Below, piece after piece: positions 1 through 10,996 of a stretch of 64,000 nt of DNA. The notes beneath the pieces are model-generated. The model made no database searches. It was not told where the DNA came from and saw nothing but the letters and a program-made list of their open reading frames with translations. Source of the DNA: Rutidosis leptorrhynchoides (taxonomy: Eukaryota > Streptophyta > Magnoliopsida > Asterales > Asteraceae); contig NC_092340.1 of NCBI RefSeq assembly GCF_046630445.1, positions 20,190,001 to 20,254,000 on the forward strand, written 5' to 3'. Position 1 is the stretch's first letter. Each line of letters starts with the position of its first letter. The position numbers were made by a program, and so were the translations under genes.

Positions 1-487
1 CTAAATGACAACCAGCTAGTCCTTGGCCCAATAATTCGAATAGGGGCAGCCCAAATTAAAAACATCATCATCACAGTTCAGTTTGCCTCACTCGGTCCAA
101 TCGTATATAAATGTAATGTGGCCCAATGATAATTAACATCCCAACAGATAATAGAATAAGAATTCGGTCCAAGAATTAAAATCATTACACCACTTGTGTA
201 AATATTTTAAACGGTCAGTATACTCCATGTCTCAAAAGCAAACAAAAAACATGGTGTCCACAAAAAGTATGCATCGATTTATTTATAATAAAGTGACGGT
301 GAGTGGAAAACTAGAATCCAAGAAAAATATCCCCATTGTGACCCCTCCACTTATTCTTTTATCCTCATTCTTATCGTTGTATTAATAGAAGTGGGTCATA
401 GCGAAAGTAACAGAATTATTGCAGCAGTTATCGATGATGGTATTGGATGGTAGCGATGAGGTTTTTAAGTTGGATTCTAGGGTGGAT

Positions 488-490
<3 letters not shown>
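1..490. other. unassigned AT-rich DNA
   Basis: I recognise no gene, RNA or element end here. A 63-codon frame at 194-385 has no recognisable motif and is probably chance. The stretch may belong to the interior of the minus-strand LTR element whose primer site lies at 958-975, but no gag or pol motif is visible. Confidence 0.3.

Positions 491-524
<34 letters not shown>
491..524. repeat. poly(T) tract, 34 nt
   Basis: Uninterrupted T run. On the minus strand it is poly(A), but I see no retroposon body with a target duplication beside it, so it is listed only as a homopolymer. Confidence 0.95.
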
Positions 525-526
<2 letters not shown>

Positions 527-528
<2 letters not shown>

Positions 529-556
529 CATTTACTATTCATGAATAGTAAATGAA
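527..556. repeat. perfect 30-bp palindrome
   Basis: The left arm TTCATTTACTATTCA is followed directly by its exact reverse complement with no spacer. A third partial copy of the arm (TTTACTATTCA) lies near 572-584. It begins three bases after the T34 tract. Confidence 0.9.
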
Positions 557-957
557 AATAAATTAATTAATTTACTATTCACATGAAAGCGACATGATAG
601 CAATTATTAATTATAAGTTACATAATATACCCCTGAAGTATTTAATAAATACGACTTTTTTTTTTAAAATTTACGTAATATTTGGCTTGTCTTAAATATT
701 CGTCTAATTGATCATCGTTAAGTTCATTATAGATATCTAAAGTTCGTACAAGATCAATTTGGCTCCGTTTGAGATTTCACATTTGTCTCAAAACCAATTA
801 AGAGCCAAAAGATGATCGTCTTTTATTAATCCCCAATGCAATTTAAAGAATTTAAATTTCTTAAATATTATTATATTATTATATTCTATTTCAATATTAT
901 TATATTATTATATTCTATTTCAATATTATTATAATTAAAAATATAGCGTTTTAGTGC
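557..957 (-). other. leader of a minus-strand LTR element, noncoding
   Basis: This AT-rich DNA lies downstream (minus sense) of the primer site at 958-975. It includes a duplicated block of about 31 bp near 865-930 built on ATTATTATATTCTATTTCAA. No coding motif is visible. Confidence 0.35.
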
Positions 958-975
958 TCCCCGGCAGCGGCGCCA
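958..975 (-). other. primer binding site, tRNA-Asp type
   Basis: On the minus strand this reads TGGCGCCGCTGCCGGGGA, complementary to the 3' end of plant tRNA-Asp except at position 967. It sits about 6 nt from the LTR end. This primer is typical of Athila/Tat-type Ty3-gypsy elements (family knowledge). It fixes the neighbouring LTR as a 5' LTR on the minus strand. Confidence 0.8.
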
Positions 976-981
976 AAAACT

Positions 982-2751
982 TGATGATGTAGCGTGAGGG
1001 TACGAAATAGTATTATTTTTACTAGGAAATACTATAAAATATGACACAAGTTTTATTAATTTACGGATGGGATATACCTAAACCTTGCTACAACACTATA
1101 GGCAGTGTACCTAATCGTAGAGTAGTGTAGTTTTTAGTAAGTCCGGTTCGTTCCACAGGGAGCTGGTGAAGTTAACGCTATATTATTAAGTTTATAAGTA
1201 GTAGTATTATTATAAAATAGGGGGGTTTTACCGTTTAATGACCGGTTTGTCGATTCTATATTTTAAGCGCAAAGATAAATGACGATAATTAAAGTGCGTA
1301 AAATAATGACAATAAATAAAATGACAGTAAATAAAATTGCGAGTAATAAAATGACAGTAAATAAAGATACGATGAGAAATACAATAAAAGAATTATGCTT
1401 ATTTAAACTTCCGTAATCATGATGTTTGACGTGTTGATTTTAATTTATTACCATGGGTTAATTTCCCTTTGTCCTGGTTTATTTGATACGTCTATCTGGT
1501 TTTTGTCCATAATAGTCCATCGGTCATAAATATAAAGTGCGAGTATCCTCGTCAAATTACCCTTATACCCGAAGTCAAATATTCCAACTAATTAAGGATT
1601 TAAACTGTGACGCAGTTATCACTTCTGTCAACAATTACACCAGTTATCACTGTATGTAATCTACCCCTGTTTTGATTAGATATGAATATTAATTTACCCA
1701 CTTGATCAGTTTGAATAATCAATTACCCAACCCGAATAATTAATTAAATGATTATAATAGATTCCATATGAACGTCACTAAATAGGACAACCATAATCAT
1801 TATTAATTATTAGGATAATTAATTTGAAGATAGGTTCGACAGACTCCAATGAGTTGTCACTCAATTAGACAATACCCCCCATCTATTAATAGTCAATAGT
1901 CCAATTTCCACAAGTGTCGGTCTTTTGCCCAAACCTTAATTATGGTACAAAGTTCAATAACCCCGTCTTAATATTTTAGCCCAACATCACGATTACTTCG
2001 GCTCAAATAAGCATAATAATAACTTAGCTACGAGACATTAATGTAAAAAGGTTGAACATAACTTACAATGATTAAAAATAGCGTAGCGTTACACGGACAG
2101 AATTTCGACTTACACACTCAAACGATCTCTATCATAAATCTTATTATTATCATAATTTAAAATTAAAATTAAGATTATTGTTATATCTTATTACATTAAC
2201 ATTATGATAGAGATATAGAATATAGATATTGATATTGATAGATAGAAAAATAAAAAAAAGATAGAAAGAAAAAAAAGAGATCGAAACGTAAAAAGTCTCT
2301 CCCCTCTCATCGTTACAATCGTTCCTTTTATAGGCTAAATTGTAAATTGATTTTTCATTTACGACCCCTGAACTATGCTCAATTAACAACTTTTTATTAT
2401 TTAATATTATTCTTATTATGATTTATTTAAATATTATATTTTATTCTTGTGCATAGTTGACTCGTAATTTTTACACCGTTGCGTCGAGCGTTGAGAGTTG
2501 GTTCATGTCCTGGTTCCGGATTTTCGAACGTCCTTTCGTACAATTTTATATCTTGTACTTTGCGTTTTGTAACTTGTACTCTTGTCATTTTTAGACGTTC
2601 TTCATCAATAAATTGAACCTTTTGAATTGTATCTTGTACATTTGAGCTTTTTGGACGTTTTGGTCTTTCAAATCTTCGTTTTTGTCTTTAAATCTTCATT
2701 TTCGAGCGATTTGCGTCTTTCGTCTTCGCACTTATTTATTTAACTATTACA
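982..2751 (-). mobile_element. 5' LTR of a minus-strand Ty3-gypsy (Athila/Tat-like) element
   Basis: About 1.77 kb bounded by TGATGATGTAG on the left and ACTATTACA on the right, i.e. TG...CA ends, with a tRNA-Asp-type primer site just outside. It interrupts a C-family LTR that resumes at 2752. Around 1265-1375 there are tandem variants of AATGACAGTAAATAAA; a related block occurs at 25535-25670. The left boundary may be 982 or 985. No target duplication can be tested because the other LTR is outside the window. Confidence 0.6.
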
Positions 2752-3208
2752 ACTAAAAATAAGGAAATTACATTTAAAAACTTTACATATTGGAACGATA
2801 TTGCTACTAAATATATGTTCATTTGGAACACTATCAGATATATATGTATTTAGTAGACGTTATCATAACGATAATCGTTATATATATCATTTCGAGTTTC
2901 TTAACTTAGTAATCTCATTTCTTATGTATATCACACATTGTTAATATACTTAGTGTGATACTTACTCATCATAATCTTATGTCAACCATATATATATGTC
3001 TATATATATACCACAACATGTAGTTTTTACAATTTTGTAACGTTCGTGAATCGCCGGTCAACATGGGTGATCAATTGTCTATATGAAACTTATTTCATTT
3101 AATCAAGTCTTAACAAGTTTGATTGCTTAACACGTTGGAAACATTTAGTCATGTAAATATCAATCTCAATTAATATATATATACATGGAAAAGTTCGGGT
3201 CACTACAT
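2752..3208 (-). mobile_element. 5' portion of a C-family Tekay LTR, minus strand
   Basis: Read on the minus strand from 3208 it begins TGTAGTGACCCGAACTTTTC and follows the start of the element-C LTR (49122 onward) for about 450 bp: the same primer-like motifs, the tract around ACGATTATCGTTAT, and the same order. It is cut at 2751 by the tRNA-Asp-type LTR and abuts the RTE pseudogene at 3209, so it probably inserted there. Confidence 0.7.
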
Positions 3209-4071
3209 CAGTCTATCCTCCAACCTACGTGTGGGTCTACCTCTTTTCCTTACGCCGCTAACCGTGAGGGCTTCCACTCTACTAACGGGTGTTGTGGGTG
3301 GCCGCCTCCTTACATGGCCAAACCATCTAAGTCGTCCTTCTCTTAGCTTGTTGACGATATTCCCAACTTTTAAATTCTCCCGAAAAACACCATTAGGTAT
3401 CCTGTCTAACATGGTCTTGCCACACGTCCACCTAAGCATCCTCATTTCTGCCACCTCCATCCTCCTCTCTTGGGCCTTCGTCATTGGCCAACACTCCGAT
3501 CCGTACAACATGGTCAGTCTAATCGCCACCTTGAAGAATTTCCCTTCCAATTTAAGGGGTATTTTCTTGTCGTACAAAACCCCTTTCGCAGCTCTCCACT
3601 TCAACCATCCCACCTTTATACGGTGGGTCACATCAACATCTATCCTTCCCAATTTGTGCAGCATCGAGCCTAAGTATCTAAAGGAATCAAGTGGAAGTAG
3701 TACCTGGTCCCCAATACGGACATCCATTGTAACATTGTGATCTTCGATCCTCCCGAAGTCACATCTAAGATAATCCGATTTATTTCTACTAATCTGAAGT
3801 CCATTTTGTTCAAGGGCATTCCTCCATTGCTCCAGCCTTCCATTAAGCTCATCCTGGGATTCCGAAACTAATACAATATCATCAGCAAAGATCAAACACC
3901 AGGGGATACTCCCTTGTATCCCTTGAGACAACTCATCTAATGTAACACCCTAGGCAAATCCCACATCGCCCACGAACATGAGTGATCATGGGATTATAAG
4001 GTAATACTCACGCTTAAATGACACAACGCGTTTTGGGATCACAGGCTGAGTAGAAGTGCGAGTACGTTGTG

Positions 4072-4138
4072 GTTAAGCGTGCTCGAGCGAGAGCATTACC
4101 AGGATGGGTGACCTCCTGAGAAAGTGCTTCTCGTGTGT
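4072..4138 (+). promoter_or_regulatory. 5S rRNA-like pol III promoter in Cassandra 5' LTR
   Basis: The segment follows the 3' half of plant 5S rRNA: GTTAAGCGTGCT (A-box region), GAGCGAGAGC, then AGGATGGGTGACCTCCTGAG (C-box region) and TCTCGTGT. Cassandra LTRs are known to use these pol III control regions. It is not a ribosomal 5S gene, because the 5' third is unlike 5S and the block lies inside an LTR. Confidence 0.85.
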
Positions 4139-4426
4139 GGTCGCCAAGAAAAAGCCGTGCGCCTGCGGGCAAAGCGGACAATATTGTGGTAATGTTAAGC
4201 TGGGGTGTTACAGAATGGTATCAGAGCCACTCATGTGCTGTTGGGGGTGGTGGGGCAAACCTCATCGAGGACGATGAGTCCCTAAGGGGGGTGAATGTAA
4301 CACCCTAGGCAAATTCCACATCGCCCACGAACATGAGTGATCATGGGATTATAAGGTAATACTCACGCTTAAATGACACAACGCGTTTTGGGATCACAGG
4401 CTGAGTAGAAGTGCGAGTACGTTGTG

Positions 4427-4493
4427 GTTAAGCGTGCTCGGGCGAGAGCACTACCAGGATGGGTGACCTCCTGAGAAAGTGCTTCTCGTGTGT
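4427..4493 (+). promoter_or_regulatory. 5S rRNA-like promoter in Cassandra 3' LTR
   Basis: Second copy, exactly 355 bp downstream of the first. It reads GCTCGGGCGAGAGCACTACC where the first copy has GAGCGAGAGCATTACC; the GGGCGAGAG form is closer to genuine 5S rRNA. Confidence 0.85.
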
Positions 4494-5406
4494 GGTCGCC
4501 AAGAAAAAGCCGTGCGCCTGCGGGCAAAACGGACAATATTGTGGTCATGTTAAGCTGGGGTGTTACATCTAAGACCAAAGCGAAGAGAAAAGGGCTAAGG
4601 GCAGATCCTTGATGTAAACCTACTTCTACTGGGAAATAATTCGTGTTTCCTACAGTCGTTCGAACGCGAGTTTTCGCCCCCTCGTACATATCCCTAATAG
4701 CTCTTATGTACCCACTTGGGATACCTCTACCATTAAGGGTCTTCCAAATCAACTCACGTGGGACACTATCATAAGCTTTTTCTAAGTCCAAGAAAACCAT
4801 GTGTAGGTTCTTTTGTTTCTCTCTATACTTCTCCATAAGACTTCTAATAATGTGGATTGCCTCCATCGAAGATCGTCCTGGCATGAAATCAAATTGGTTC
4901 TCTGACACCTTTGTCTCGCGTCTAAGCCTAGTCTCAATCACTCTCTCCCATAATTTCATGGTATGGCTAAGTAATTTTATACCTCTATAGTTGCTACATG
5001 TCTGTACATCCCCTTTGTTTTTGTAAATGGGAATGACCTCACTAAGTCTCCACTCCATTGGCATTTTTGTGTTGCCTATAGACAAAGTGGTACAATATAA
5101 GATATGAATCACTTTATGACTCGTGAAGTTGTTGAAGCTCTTGCAACCTTTATAGAAATGTTGTTATGTGCAGTGCAATCTGACTTTATGAATAACATGA
5201 ACAATTGTTGATTTAAAATTTTAACATTTCTTGCCAAGCTATTAGCATTTTTCTTTATGTGTTCCTGTCAGTAATTATTGAAACATTGACGGTTTGACAA
5301 TTTTTGACATAGAAATTAGTAGGCCTACTTTGACATTATAGATTTCGAATGGAAGGCTACCATTGTCACCACCGAAGTCTTAAATAATTAACTGGAAATA
5401 TGGTTA

Positions 5407-6397
5407 CCATTGTTTGTTTTTGACAGTGACAAGAATAGAGTGGTGAATGTAATCTAGCCGTTTTGTTACAACATATATTTTTCCACAATCAACTTGATCA
5501 TCTGAATTAAGCGAAAAAGCACAATAACCAAAAACGAGAGCTACCTTTTTTATAAATTTCTTCGGTCCAAGTACACGAAGGTAAGCCCGTAATATCCAAA
5601 CTGCCTGCACGTTCATTAATCACAAAGAGATCATCATACTTTTGCCATTCCACAACATAAGAAAGAATAGTATCATTCTTAGAGAAAGCCTCGAGAGTGT
5701 TGTCGTTCGAAAACACAACGTCAATCCATGATCCACTAAGATTTTAAGTACGGGATGAGTTCCGAATTTTGATTTTAACAAAAAGAAGTTTAGGCGCTTC
5801 AGAGGTTCTGATTAGATCCTTGTCAGGGATAGTAAGAGATAATAAAGCTGGAACCTTGGATTTAGGTTTTTCTCCATGCAACGTAGATGCATAAGTTTTT
5901 TTAGGCAGAGGTGGAAAATTCTGGAGATTGGCGACCCTAGTGGGATGAATCGGATGGGACGATTGGTTCGAATTAGACACGGATCTGTTCTTATGGGCTT
6001 CATCTCTACCAAATCTTGCCAAAGCTGCGTGCAAGTGAAAGTTACCGATCCATAAGGAAGACAGACGTAATTCTAATGATCGGACTGATTCGACATTGAG
6101 AAAACGAACAAAAGCAAATTTGCAGCCCTGTTTCGATAACTTTCATATGATGTAAACATCCATCACTGTTCTGTGTTCCATACAGATGTTCCGGAGATTG
6201 TTGATGCCAAACGTTGGTGGAAAATTACAAACATAGATCATTGTAGTGAACTTCGCAGCGTTGATGTGATTGCGAGTGGGCATGGTGGCATATGAATCCG
6301 CCGGTGGGAATTTGAAGAAGAAAATCTTATTAGTATAGCTCTCATACAACTTTACATTTTCAAGAACACCTCCAGCTTCGTTGTTAGAAGTTGGCAT
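5407..6397 (-). pseudogene. RRM-containing LINE ORF1-like protein, degenerate
   Basis: Several minus-strand frames continue one protein. From 6397: a short N-terminus, then an RNP2-like strand (MIYVCNFPP), then in another frame an RNP1-like strand KFAFVRFLNV (about 6125-6096), WIGNFHLHAALARFGRDEAH (about 6050-5995), FPPLPKKTYAS, and further down LPSCTWTEEIYKKVALVFG. This layout, an RRM followed by a W-x-G-x-F-x-L-H-x-x-x-A-R-F block, matches ORF1-type or stand-alone RRM proteins linked to L1 elements in composites (from memory of the family). At least two frameshifts and stops break it. No endonuclease or RT follows on the same strand as a continuation; the RTE remnant next to it is a different clade. 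Confidence 0.6.
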
Positions 6398-6934
6398 GGT
6401 TTGTGTTGTATATATAAAAACTTTTATATTTTTGTGTTGGTAAAAACCTATATGATCGTGAAATTCTTACACAATCCATAAGAGTGAGTAAATTGCACCT
6501 ATGGTCCTTGTGCCTCACTTAAATATGCATGGCAATGGCAATGACCACTCTTGTCAACTTCCATCAGAACTTTCTGTTAACTCCCTCCCTATAACATGTG
6601 AGAGTAAAAACCTAACTTCACCTTTATTCATCACTTACCAGCAATGGCAATGGCAATGGCAATGGCAATGACCAGTTTTAGGGTGCAAGTATATTTGATT
6701 TAAACTAACAATAACAAAACTGAATACTCGATATCATCAGTGGTCAAAGTCGAAATGGAATATGACATTGTTTCAAAGATTTGGGAATAAAATTAAAATC
6801 AAAAAACAAATAGCCAAATGAGCGATCGAGCACTTCCATCACCTAAACCAGCCAGCAGGTTCATCTCTTTATATCTCTATTCGACCTGATATTGCCTGCC
6901 CGCCCGCCCGCCCACTAGTTTTTGGGGCACATAA
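6398..6934. other. spacer and NOP53 3' flank with short repeats
   Basis: It holds a GGCAAT hexamer array (about 6640-6671, with a partial copy at 6529-6543) and a CCCG array (6897-6913) just downstream of the NOP53 stop. No gene is visible. Confidence 0.6.
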
Positions 6935-9626
6935 CTATTTCCTGCACATATAAATTCAACAACTCGTTTATCAATTGATTATTCATGGGTACAACAATGA
7001 CACATAAACGCTTCACACATCATGAACAATACGCAAACATACCTGCCACTCTTAGCTGTAGGAACAATAATTCCTCTTTTCTCAAGGCTCTTGTATCGGT
7101 CTCTAGCAAGTGTGGGACAAGCCTACAATACAATAAGAATATTTAGTAGTTAGAAACAAAAGAAAAATGCAAGTAATGATATTTACAACCAATATCTTCA
7201 TAACGTCCCAGTTTGAGAAATCTTGGTATAAGAATAGTCTAGTGTGAAATGACATTAAACTTATGTATCTTTTTATCTATGACTTTTTTACAGCGTACAC
7301 AAGTTGAAAATAGTGCATACCTTCAGCTTCCTTAGAGAACCATTAATTTCTTCAGATAACAACACTTGAATGGGTGCAGGCTCAAATCTGAAATATATAA
7401 TATATAAAATAAGCACAACCTCCATTTAGTTAAAAATTAATTAATAACCAACACAGCCTCACATTTTAATCTTGACTATAAGAAAGGGAAGATATTATAA
7501 GGGTACAAAGGCTTACTTGCGTCTTCCTAGACGTGGTGGACAAGATTTTAATCTTTCTTGTTTAGCAACAACACGACGAAGATGTCTCTTTGCTTTTTCT
7601 TCATCCTCTTTGGCTATTTCTTTAATTATATCTGGTAAGCTGTAATCAATTTTTGAAACAAAAACGTTAAGTGAAACACAACTATAGCTTTTGTGGAAAA
7701 TTAATATGGGTAAGAGTATATATAATTTATATACCTGTCAAGTTCTTTAGAGAGCTCCTTTGCCTTTTTTGCTTCTGCTTCCAACTTAAGCCTTTCTTTG
7801 TTTCTAGCCCTCTTATTCAACTTTACTCGTGTAACCCTCTTCGTTTTAAAGGGCCTGCATGGTAATAATATACTCAGTGTGGATTAAGAATAACAAATAA
7901 TACAAAAATCAGAAGTTTTAGTAAACAGCGTTTCAGTTTGTTATCATCAACAGTCACAAGTCTGCATAGTCAATGAATAATTGAAGATACCTCTTTTCAT
8001 AATCTGTATCGACATTTTCATCAACATCGTTATCTTCAACATCATCATCACTCTCATTAACCGCATCAAGAAAATACCTCTGTATAGTTCTCATATCATT
8101 TTAGAAACCATTTAATATGGGTATCAAACACAATTCAATAAAGTAGCATACATAATACATATACAAAAAAATTAAAGGTACCCACATCTTCCTCATCAAT
8201 AGCTTCTCCCTCAACATTTAAAGGAACAGGTGCAGGGCGCAATTCTTTTGAATAAACTTTCTGCATTTCATCTGCAACAGCCTTAGCCAATGAGTCCTGT
8301 CAAAAAGTACAAAACAATATGAATTAGTGAACAAACAGAAAAATGAATAGTTACAGGTTCCTACAAACTAGTAAAATTAAAATGTAAACATAAGTTGAGT
8401 TAGATTAATCCAAGTAACCTGGTGACTTTCAGACGAAGGATTGTATGAACAGCCAGGTGGCTCTACTTCCACAGCTGGAATAACGATAGTCTTATTAGAA
8501 ACCTTTCTCTTCTTTACAACATGGTCACCTGAGAAAAACACACATAGAATAAGAAAATATCTGATTTTAGAACAATTGCATAAAAAAGATTTATAGTTTA
8601 ATAGTTGAATAGAAACTAACCTATATCATTCCAAATATCAACCATGCCTGTATCCTTATTTTCATCTTTCTGGTAAAATCACAATAGAATATCATCAATC
8701 ACACTAACATTTTGAGTACTAGTATTTAAAAGAAACCAATTCTCCAAACTATTTTAAAGCCTAACAAACCTGAGAAGAACTTTCTGCCTTCTTAATCTCC
8801 TTTTGATGTTTGTTTGTTTTTTTCTGAGTTGATGATGGTATAGGTTTTACAAAAGTATTCTTCTGTAGTATACTATCCACACGGAGTACCTTCTCTCTAT
8901 GTTTATCAATTTTACGCTTCACAGAAAGATCTGAATATGCAAAACCACAAACAAGTTTATAGACAGATTATCTATGCGTATATGTATGTATTGTTATAAG
9001 TTAATGAAAGTCAAACGTCCAGTCAAATGTAACGTTCATCCAGGTCACGTGAGAGGCACAAGGAAGTTATATGATCTGGCACGTGCGAAGCACATGACTG
9101 GTAACAGCTAACAAAATAGCTAACAGAAATATGTTATCCGGTTACCGGCGTTAGGGTTGATTCAGTTGTCAAAATGACATTTCTCTCTCAGTTCTTGTAT
9201 CTCAATCTCAACAATTGTAACGTTGATTGTAGTTTGATTTCATAGCTTCAGCTAATCGAAGTTATCAGGTTAAACATTGATTGATTTCAGTTTAAATACT
9301 TAGATTAATCATAACACATACATATATATGTATATGTATATGTATATGTATACGTATACGTATACGTATGTGTAAGTATATGTATGTATGTGTGGATTTA
9401 GGAAGGAAGAGCTATGGCATCTAATTAACAGGTTATTAGGCGAAGAAAGATGTTACATACCTCTTGATTTATCGACAAAAAACAGAGAATCGCTGGGAAC
9501 GCCGGTAAGAGAACCACCGGAAAGTGCGTCTTTGCCGGATTTCTCATAGAAATCTTCGATATCTTGTGTGCTTATATTTGATCTCCAGGCTTTCTTCCCT
9601 TTCCTTGAGCTCTTTGATTTAGCCAT
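6935..9626 (-). CDS. NOP53: ribosome biogenesis protein NOP53 (GLTSCR2/SMO4 family), 11 exons
   Basis: Nucleolar factor needed for late 60S subunit maturation (known for the family). I place exons at 9626-9461, 8930-8770, 8669-8621, 8528-8419, 8296-8186, 8079-7991, 7854-7735, 7639-7517, 7387-7321, 7122-7043 and 6941-6935, all with GT/AG borders; phases join without a stop to give about 360 codons. Landmarks: SSRKGKKAWRSNIS near the N-terminus, DLSVKRKIDKHREKVLRVDS, IPAVEVEPPGCSYNPS, DEMQKVYSKELRPAPVPL, KTKRVTRVKLNKRARNKE, HLRRVVAKQERLKSCPPRLG, and LARDRYKSLEKRGIIVP near the C-terminus. The start at 9626 has the CCATGG context and fits the family N-terminus; an in-frame ATG at 9668 would add 14 residues. 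The exon 5 donor (GTGGGT) was chosen because the alternative 4 nt downstream causes a stop. The last exon codes only two residues. Intron 1 contains a TATG/TACG microsatellite. This is the only intact host gene I see. Confidence 0.9.
9314..9392. repeat. TATATG/TATACG microsatellite in NOP53 intron 1
   Basis: Alternating TATATG, TATACG and TATGTG units, wholly within the first intron of the NOP53 gene. Confidence 0.8.
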
Positions 9627-9672
9627 GGCAAGTTTACAAGTGGAATTTGATGTTGCCGGCGATAACACTGTG

Positions 9673-9733
9673 AAACCCTAATTTTAACGAACTGGTGAAA
9701 GGGAAATTGGTGTAAGAGCGGATTTTAGGGTTT
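9673..9733 (-). promoter_or_regulatory. two telo-boxes at the NOP53 start
   Basis: AAACCCTAA occurs at 9673-9681 on the plus strand and again on the minus strand at 9733-9725, within about 110 bp upstream of the NOP53 start codon. Telo-boxes near transcription starts are characteristic of plant ribosomal-protein and ribosome-biogenesis genes, so they fit this gene's role. Confidence 0.65.
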
Positions 9734-10035
9734 TATTCGGTGGACGTTCTCGGATCCCATTTGACCCGAATTGGTACCGCGTATTTCTAAAACTAGTTGA
9801 CAATACTAGTCCTTCTATTATTTTAAATAGTCAAATTTAAACCAGTAAAAGTGTAATACAAATTTATTATTTATTTATTATTTATTATTTATTATTTATT
9901 ATGAGTATGATATGACTGTTATTTTCTGAATAGGTATTATTATATATTATATATTATATATTATATTATATATTATATATTATATTATATTATATTATAT
10001 ATTATATACTACTATGTATATACTTATATTTAAAA
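9734..10035. repeat. AT-rich simple repeats upstream of NOP53
   Basis: It contains a TTATTTA array (about 9860-9901) and a TATATTA array (about 9940-10011). Nothing coding is visible. Confidence 0.7.
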
Positions 10036-10057
10036 GGTAAATTACAAATGAATAGTA

Positions 10058-10375
10058 GTACCCCTTTTTCACTTTCCACAAACTAAACCCCCTAACTTTC
10101 ATTAAAATATAAATTAAACCCCCTACTTTATACGTATATTTTCCCTCAAATTTCACAAGCTTAACCCCCTACTTTTTATTAAAATACAAATCGAACCCCC
10201 ACTTTACTAATTTTTTTTACTAATATTCAATTTTCACAAACTTAACCCCCTAACTTTTATTAAAATACAAATCGACCTCCCACTTTATACGTAAATTTTT
10301 TCAAATTTCACAAACTTAACCCACTAACTTTTATTAAAATACAAATCGAGCCCCCACTTTACTAACTTTTTTTTT
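10058..10375. repeat. minisatellite of about 80-95 bp units
   Basis: Four imperfect units share the phrase TTTCACAAACTTAACCCCCT followed by ACTTTTATTAAAATACAAAT and CCCCCACTTTA. It lies immediately upstream of a Helitron-like 3' end and may be part of that element. Confidence 0.7.
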
Positions 10376-10500
10376 TAAAATAAAACCCGAACGCTAAAAG
10401 AAGCAACTTTCACAAAAGGAACATCCCTTCAATGTTATATCGAAAAAAATTCTTTTTTACAAAATAGATCAAGACTTTTTTTTAACTCGCATTCAAAACG

Positions 10501-10535
10501 GAGCCCCCGGCGCGAAGCGAGGGCTCCCCAACTAG
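10501..10535 (+). mobile_element. Helitron-like 3' terminus
   Basis: A GC-rich hairpin (GAGCCCCCGGCG...GCGAGGGCTC, 10501-10525) is followed within 10 nt by CTAG (10532-10535) and then T. This is the hairpin plus CTRR arrangement of plant Helitrons inserted between A and T. The 5' TC end was not located, so the body length is unknown; the minisatellite at 10058-10375 is probably inside it. Confidence 0.55.
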
Positions 10536-10995
10536 TTATAGTTATTTTGTTGTGAAAAGCGTTGTTAAATGATTTCAGGTGCTACGATAAAAAATATTTG
10601 AAAATTGGCTGAATAATATATAAATTATGTGTTTGAGCGTTATTTATCATTTTTGCTCGTCACACACGTCCAATGCCCCTAAATTGAAAAAACGACGCAC
10701 CATAATGGACATTATAGACTTATAGACGTTGTTTATGGCCACATTGGAAGTGACATACAAAATGACGTTCTGTAAGAAGTGGTCTTTATCTTTTACTAAG
10801 AAATTCGGAGTATATATTTATATTTATATATTTATATTTGTATCAATATCGGTTTAAATTAAATGATAATGTTTGGGTTAACTATGCTCAATTTTCTTGC
10901 TGTATCAGTGAGTTTTTTTTTTTTAGAATAAAAATAGAAACGCTAAATGTAACTTTCAAGCCTGTGTTTGAAATTACTGCAACTAAGTTGTCAAA
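10536..10995. other. unassigned spacer
   Basis: No gene or element end recognised. A frame at 10838-11074 has a composition typical of random AT-rich DNA. Confidence 0.4.
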
Positions 10996-10996
10996 T

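Larger units (their letters stand above)
3941..4567 (+). mobile_element. Cassandra: complete Cassandra TRIM retrotransposon
   Basis: The element is 627 bp: two 272-bp LTRs (3941-4212, 4296-4567), each TGTAACACC...GGTGTTACA, around an 83-bp interior. The interior holds a tRNA-Met primer site (TGGTATCAGAGC, 4216-4227) and a purine tract (TAAGGGGGGTGAA, 4283-4295). A 5-bp target duplication TCTAA flanks it (3936-3940 and 4568-4572). It has no ORF. Each LTR carries a 5S rRNA-like block, the hallmark of Cassandra. The LTRs differ at about five positions by eye, so the insertion is fairly recent. It sits inside the RTE RT frame. Confidence 0.95.
3209..5112 (-). pseudogene. RTE-clade LINE reverse transcriptase, partial, split by Cassandra
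   Basis: Two reading-frame pieces on the minus strand (5112 to 4568 and 3940 to 3209) form one continuous frame once Cassandra and one TSD copy are discounted. Visible RT landmarks in order: EWR...[54 protein letters not shown], then IFADD (an FADD version of the catalytic YxDD), FRYLGSMLHKLG, and MLYGSECWP...RMLRWTCG. This order is typical of plant RTE-type non-LTR retrotransposons. The upstream endonuclease and the C-terminal end are missing; the 3' side stops at the C-family LTR. No frameshift is obvious inside the remaining RT, so it may have been fairly young when Cassandra landed in it. Confidence 0.85.

Noticed and set aside
3231..3740. A 169-codon plus-strand protein
   Set aside because: It lies exactly opposite the RTE reverse transcriptase frame and has no domain; it is an antisense shadow.
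4072..4138. A functional 5S rRNA gene
   Set aside because: Only the 3' half resembles 5S; the block is repeated exactly with the LTRs of a TRIM with TSDs, which identifies Cassandra.
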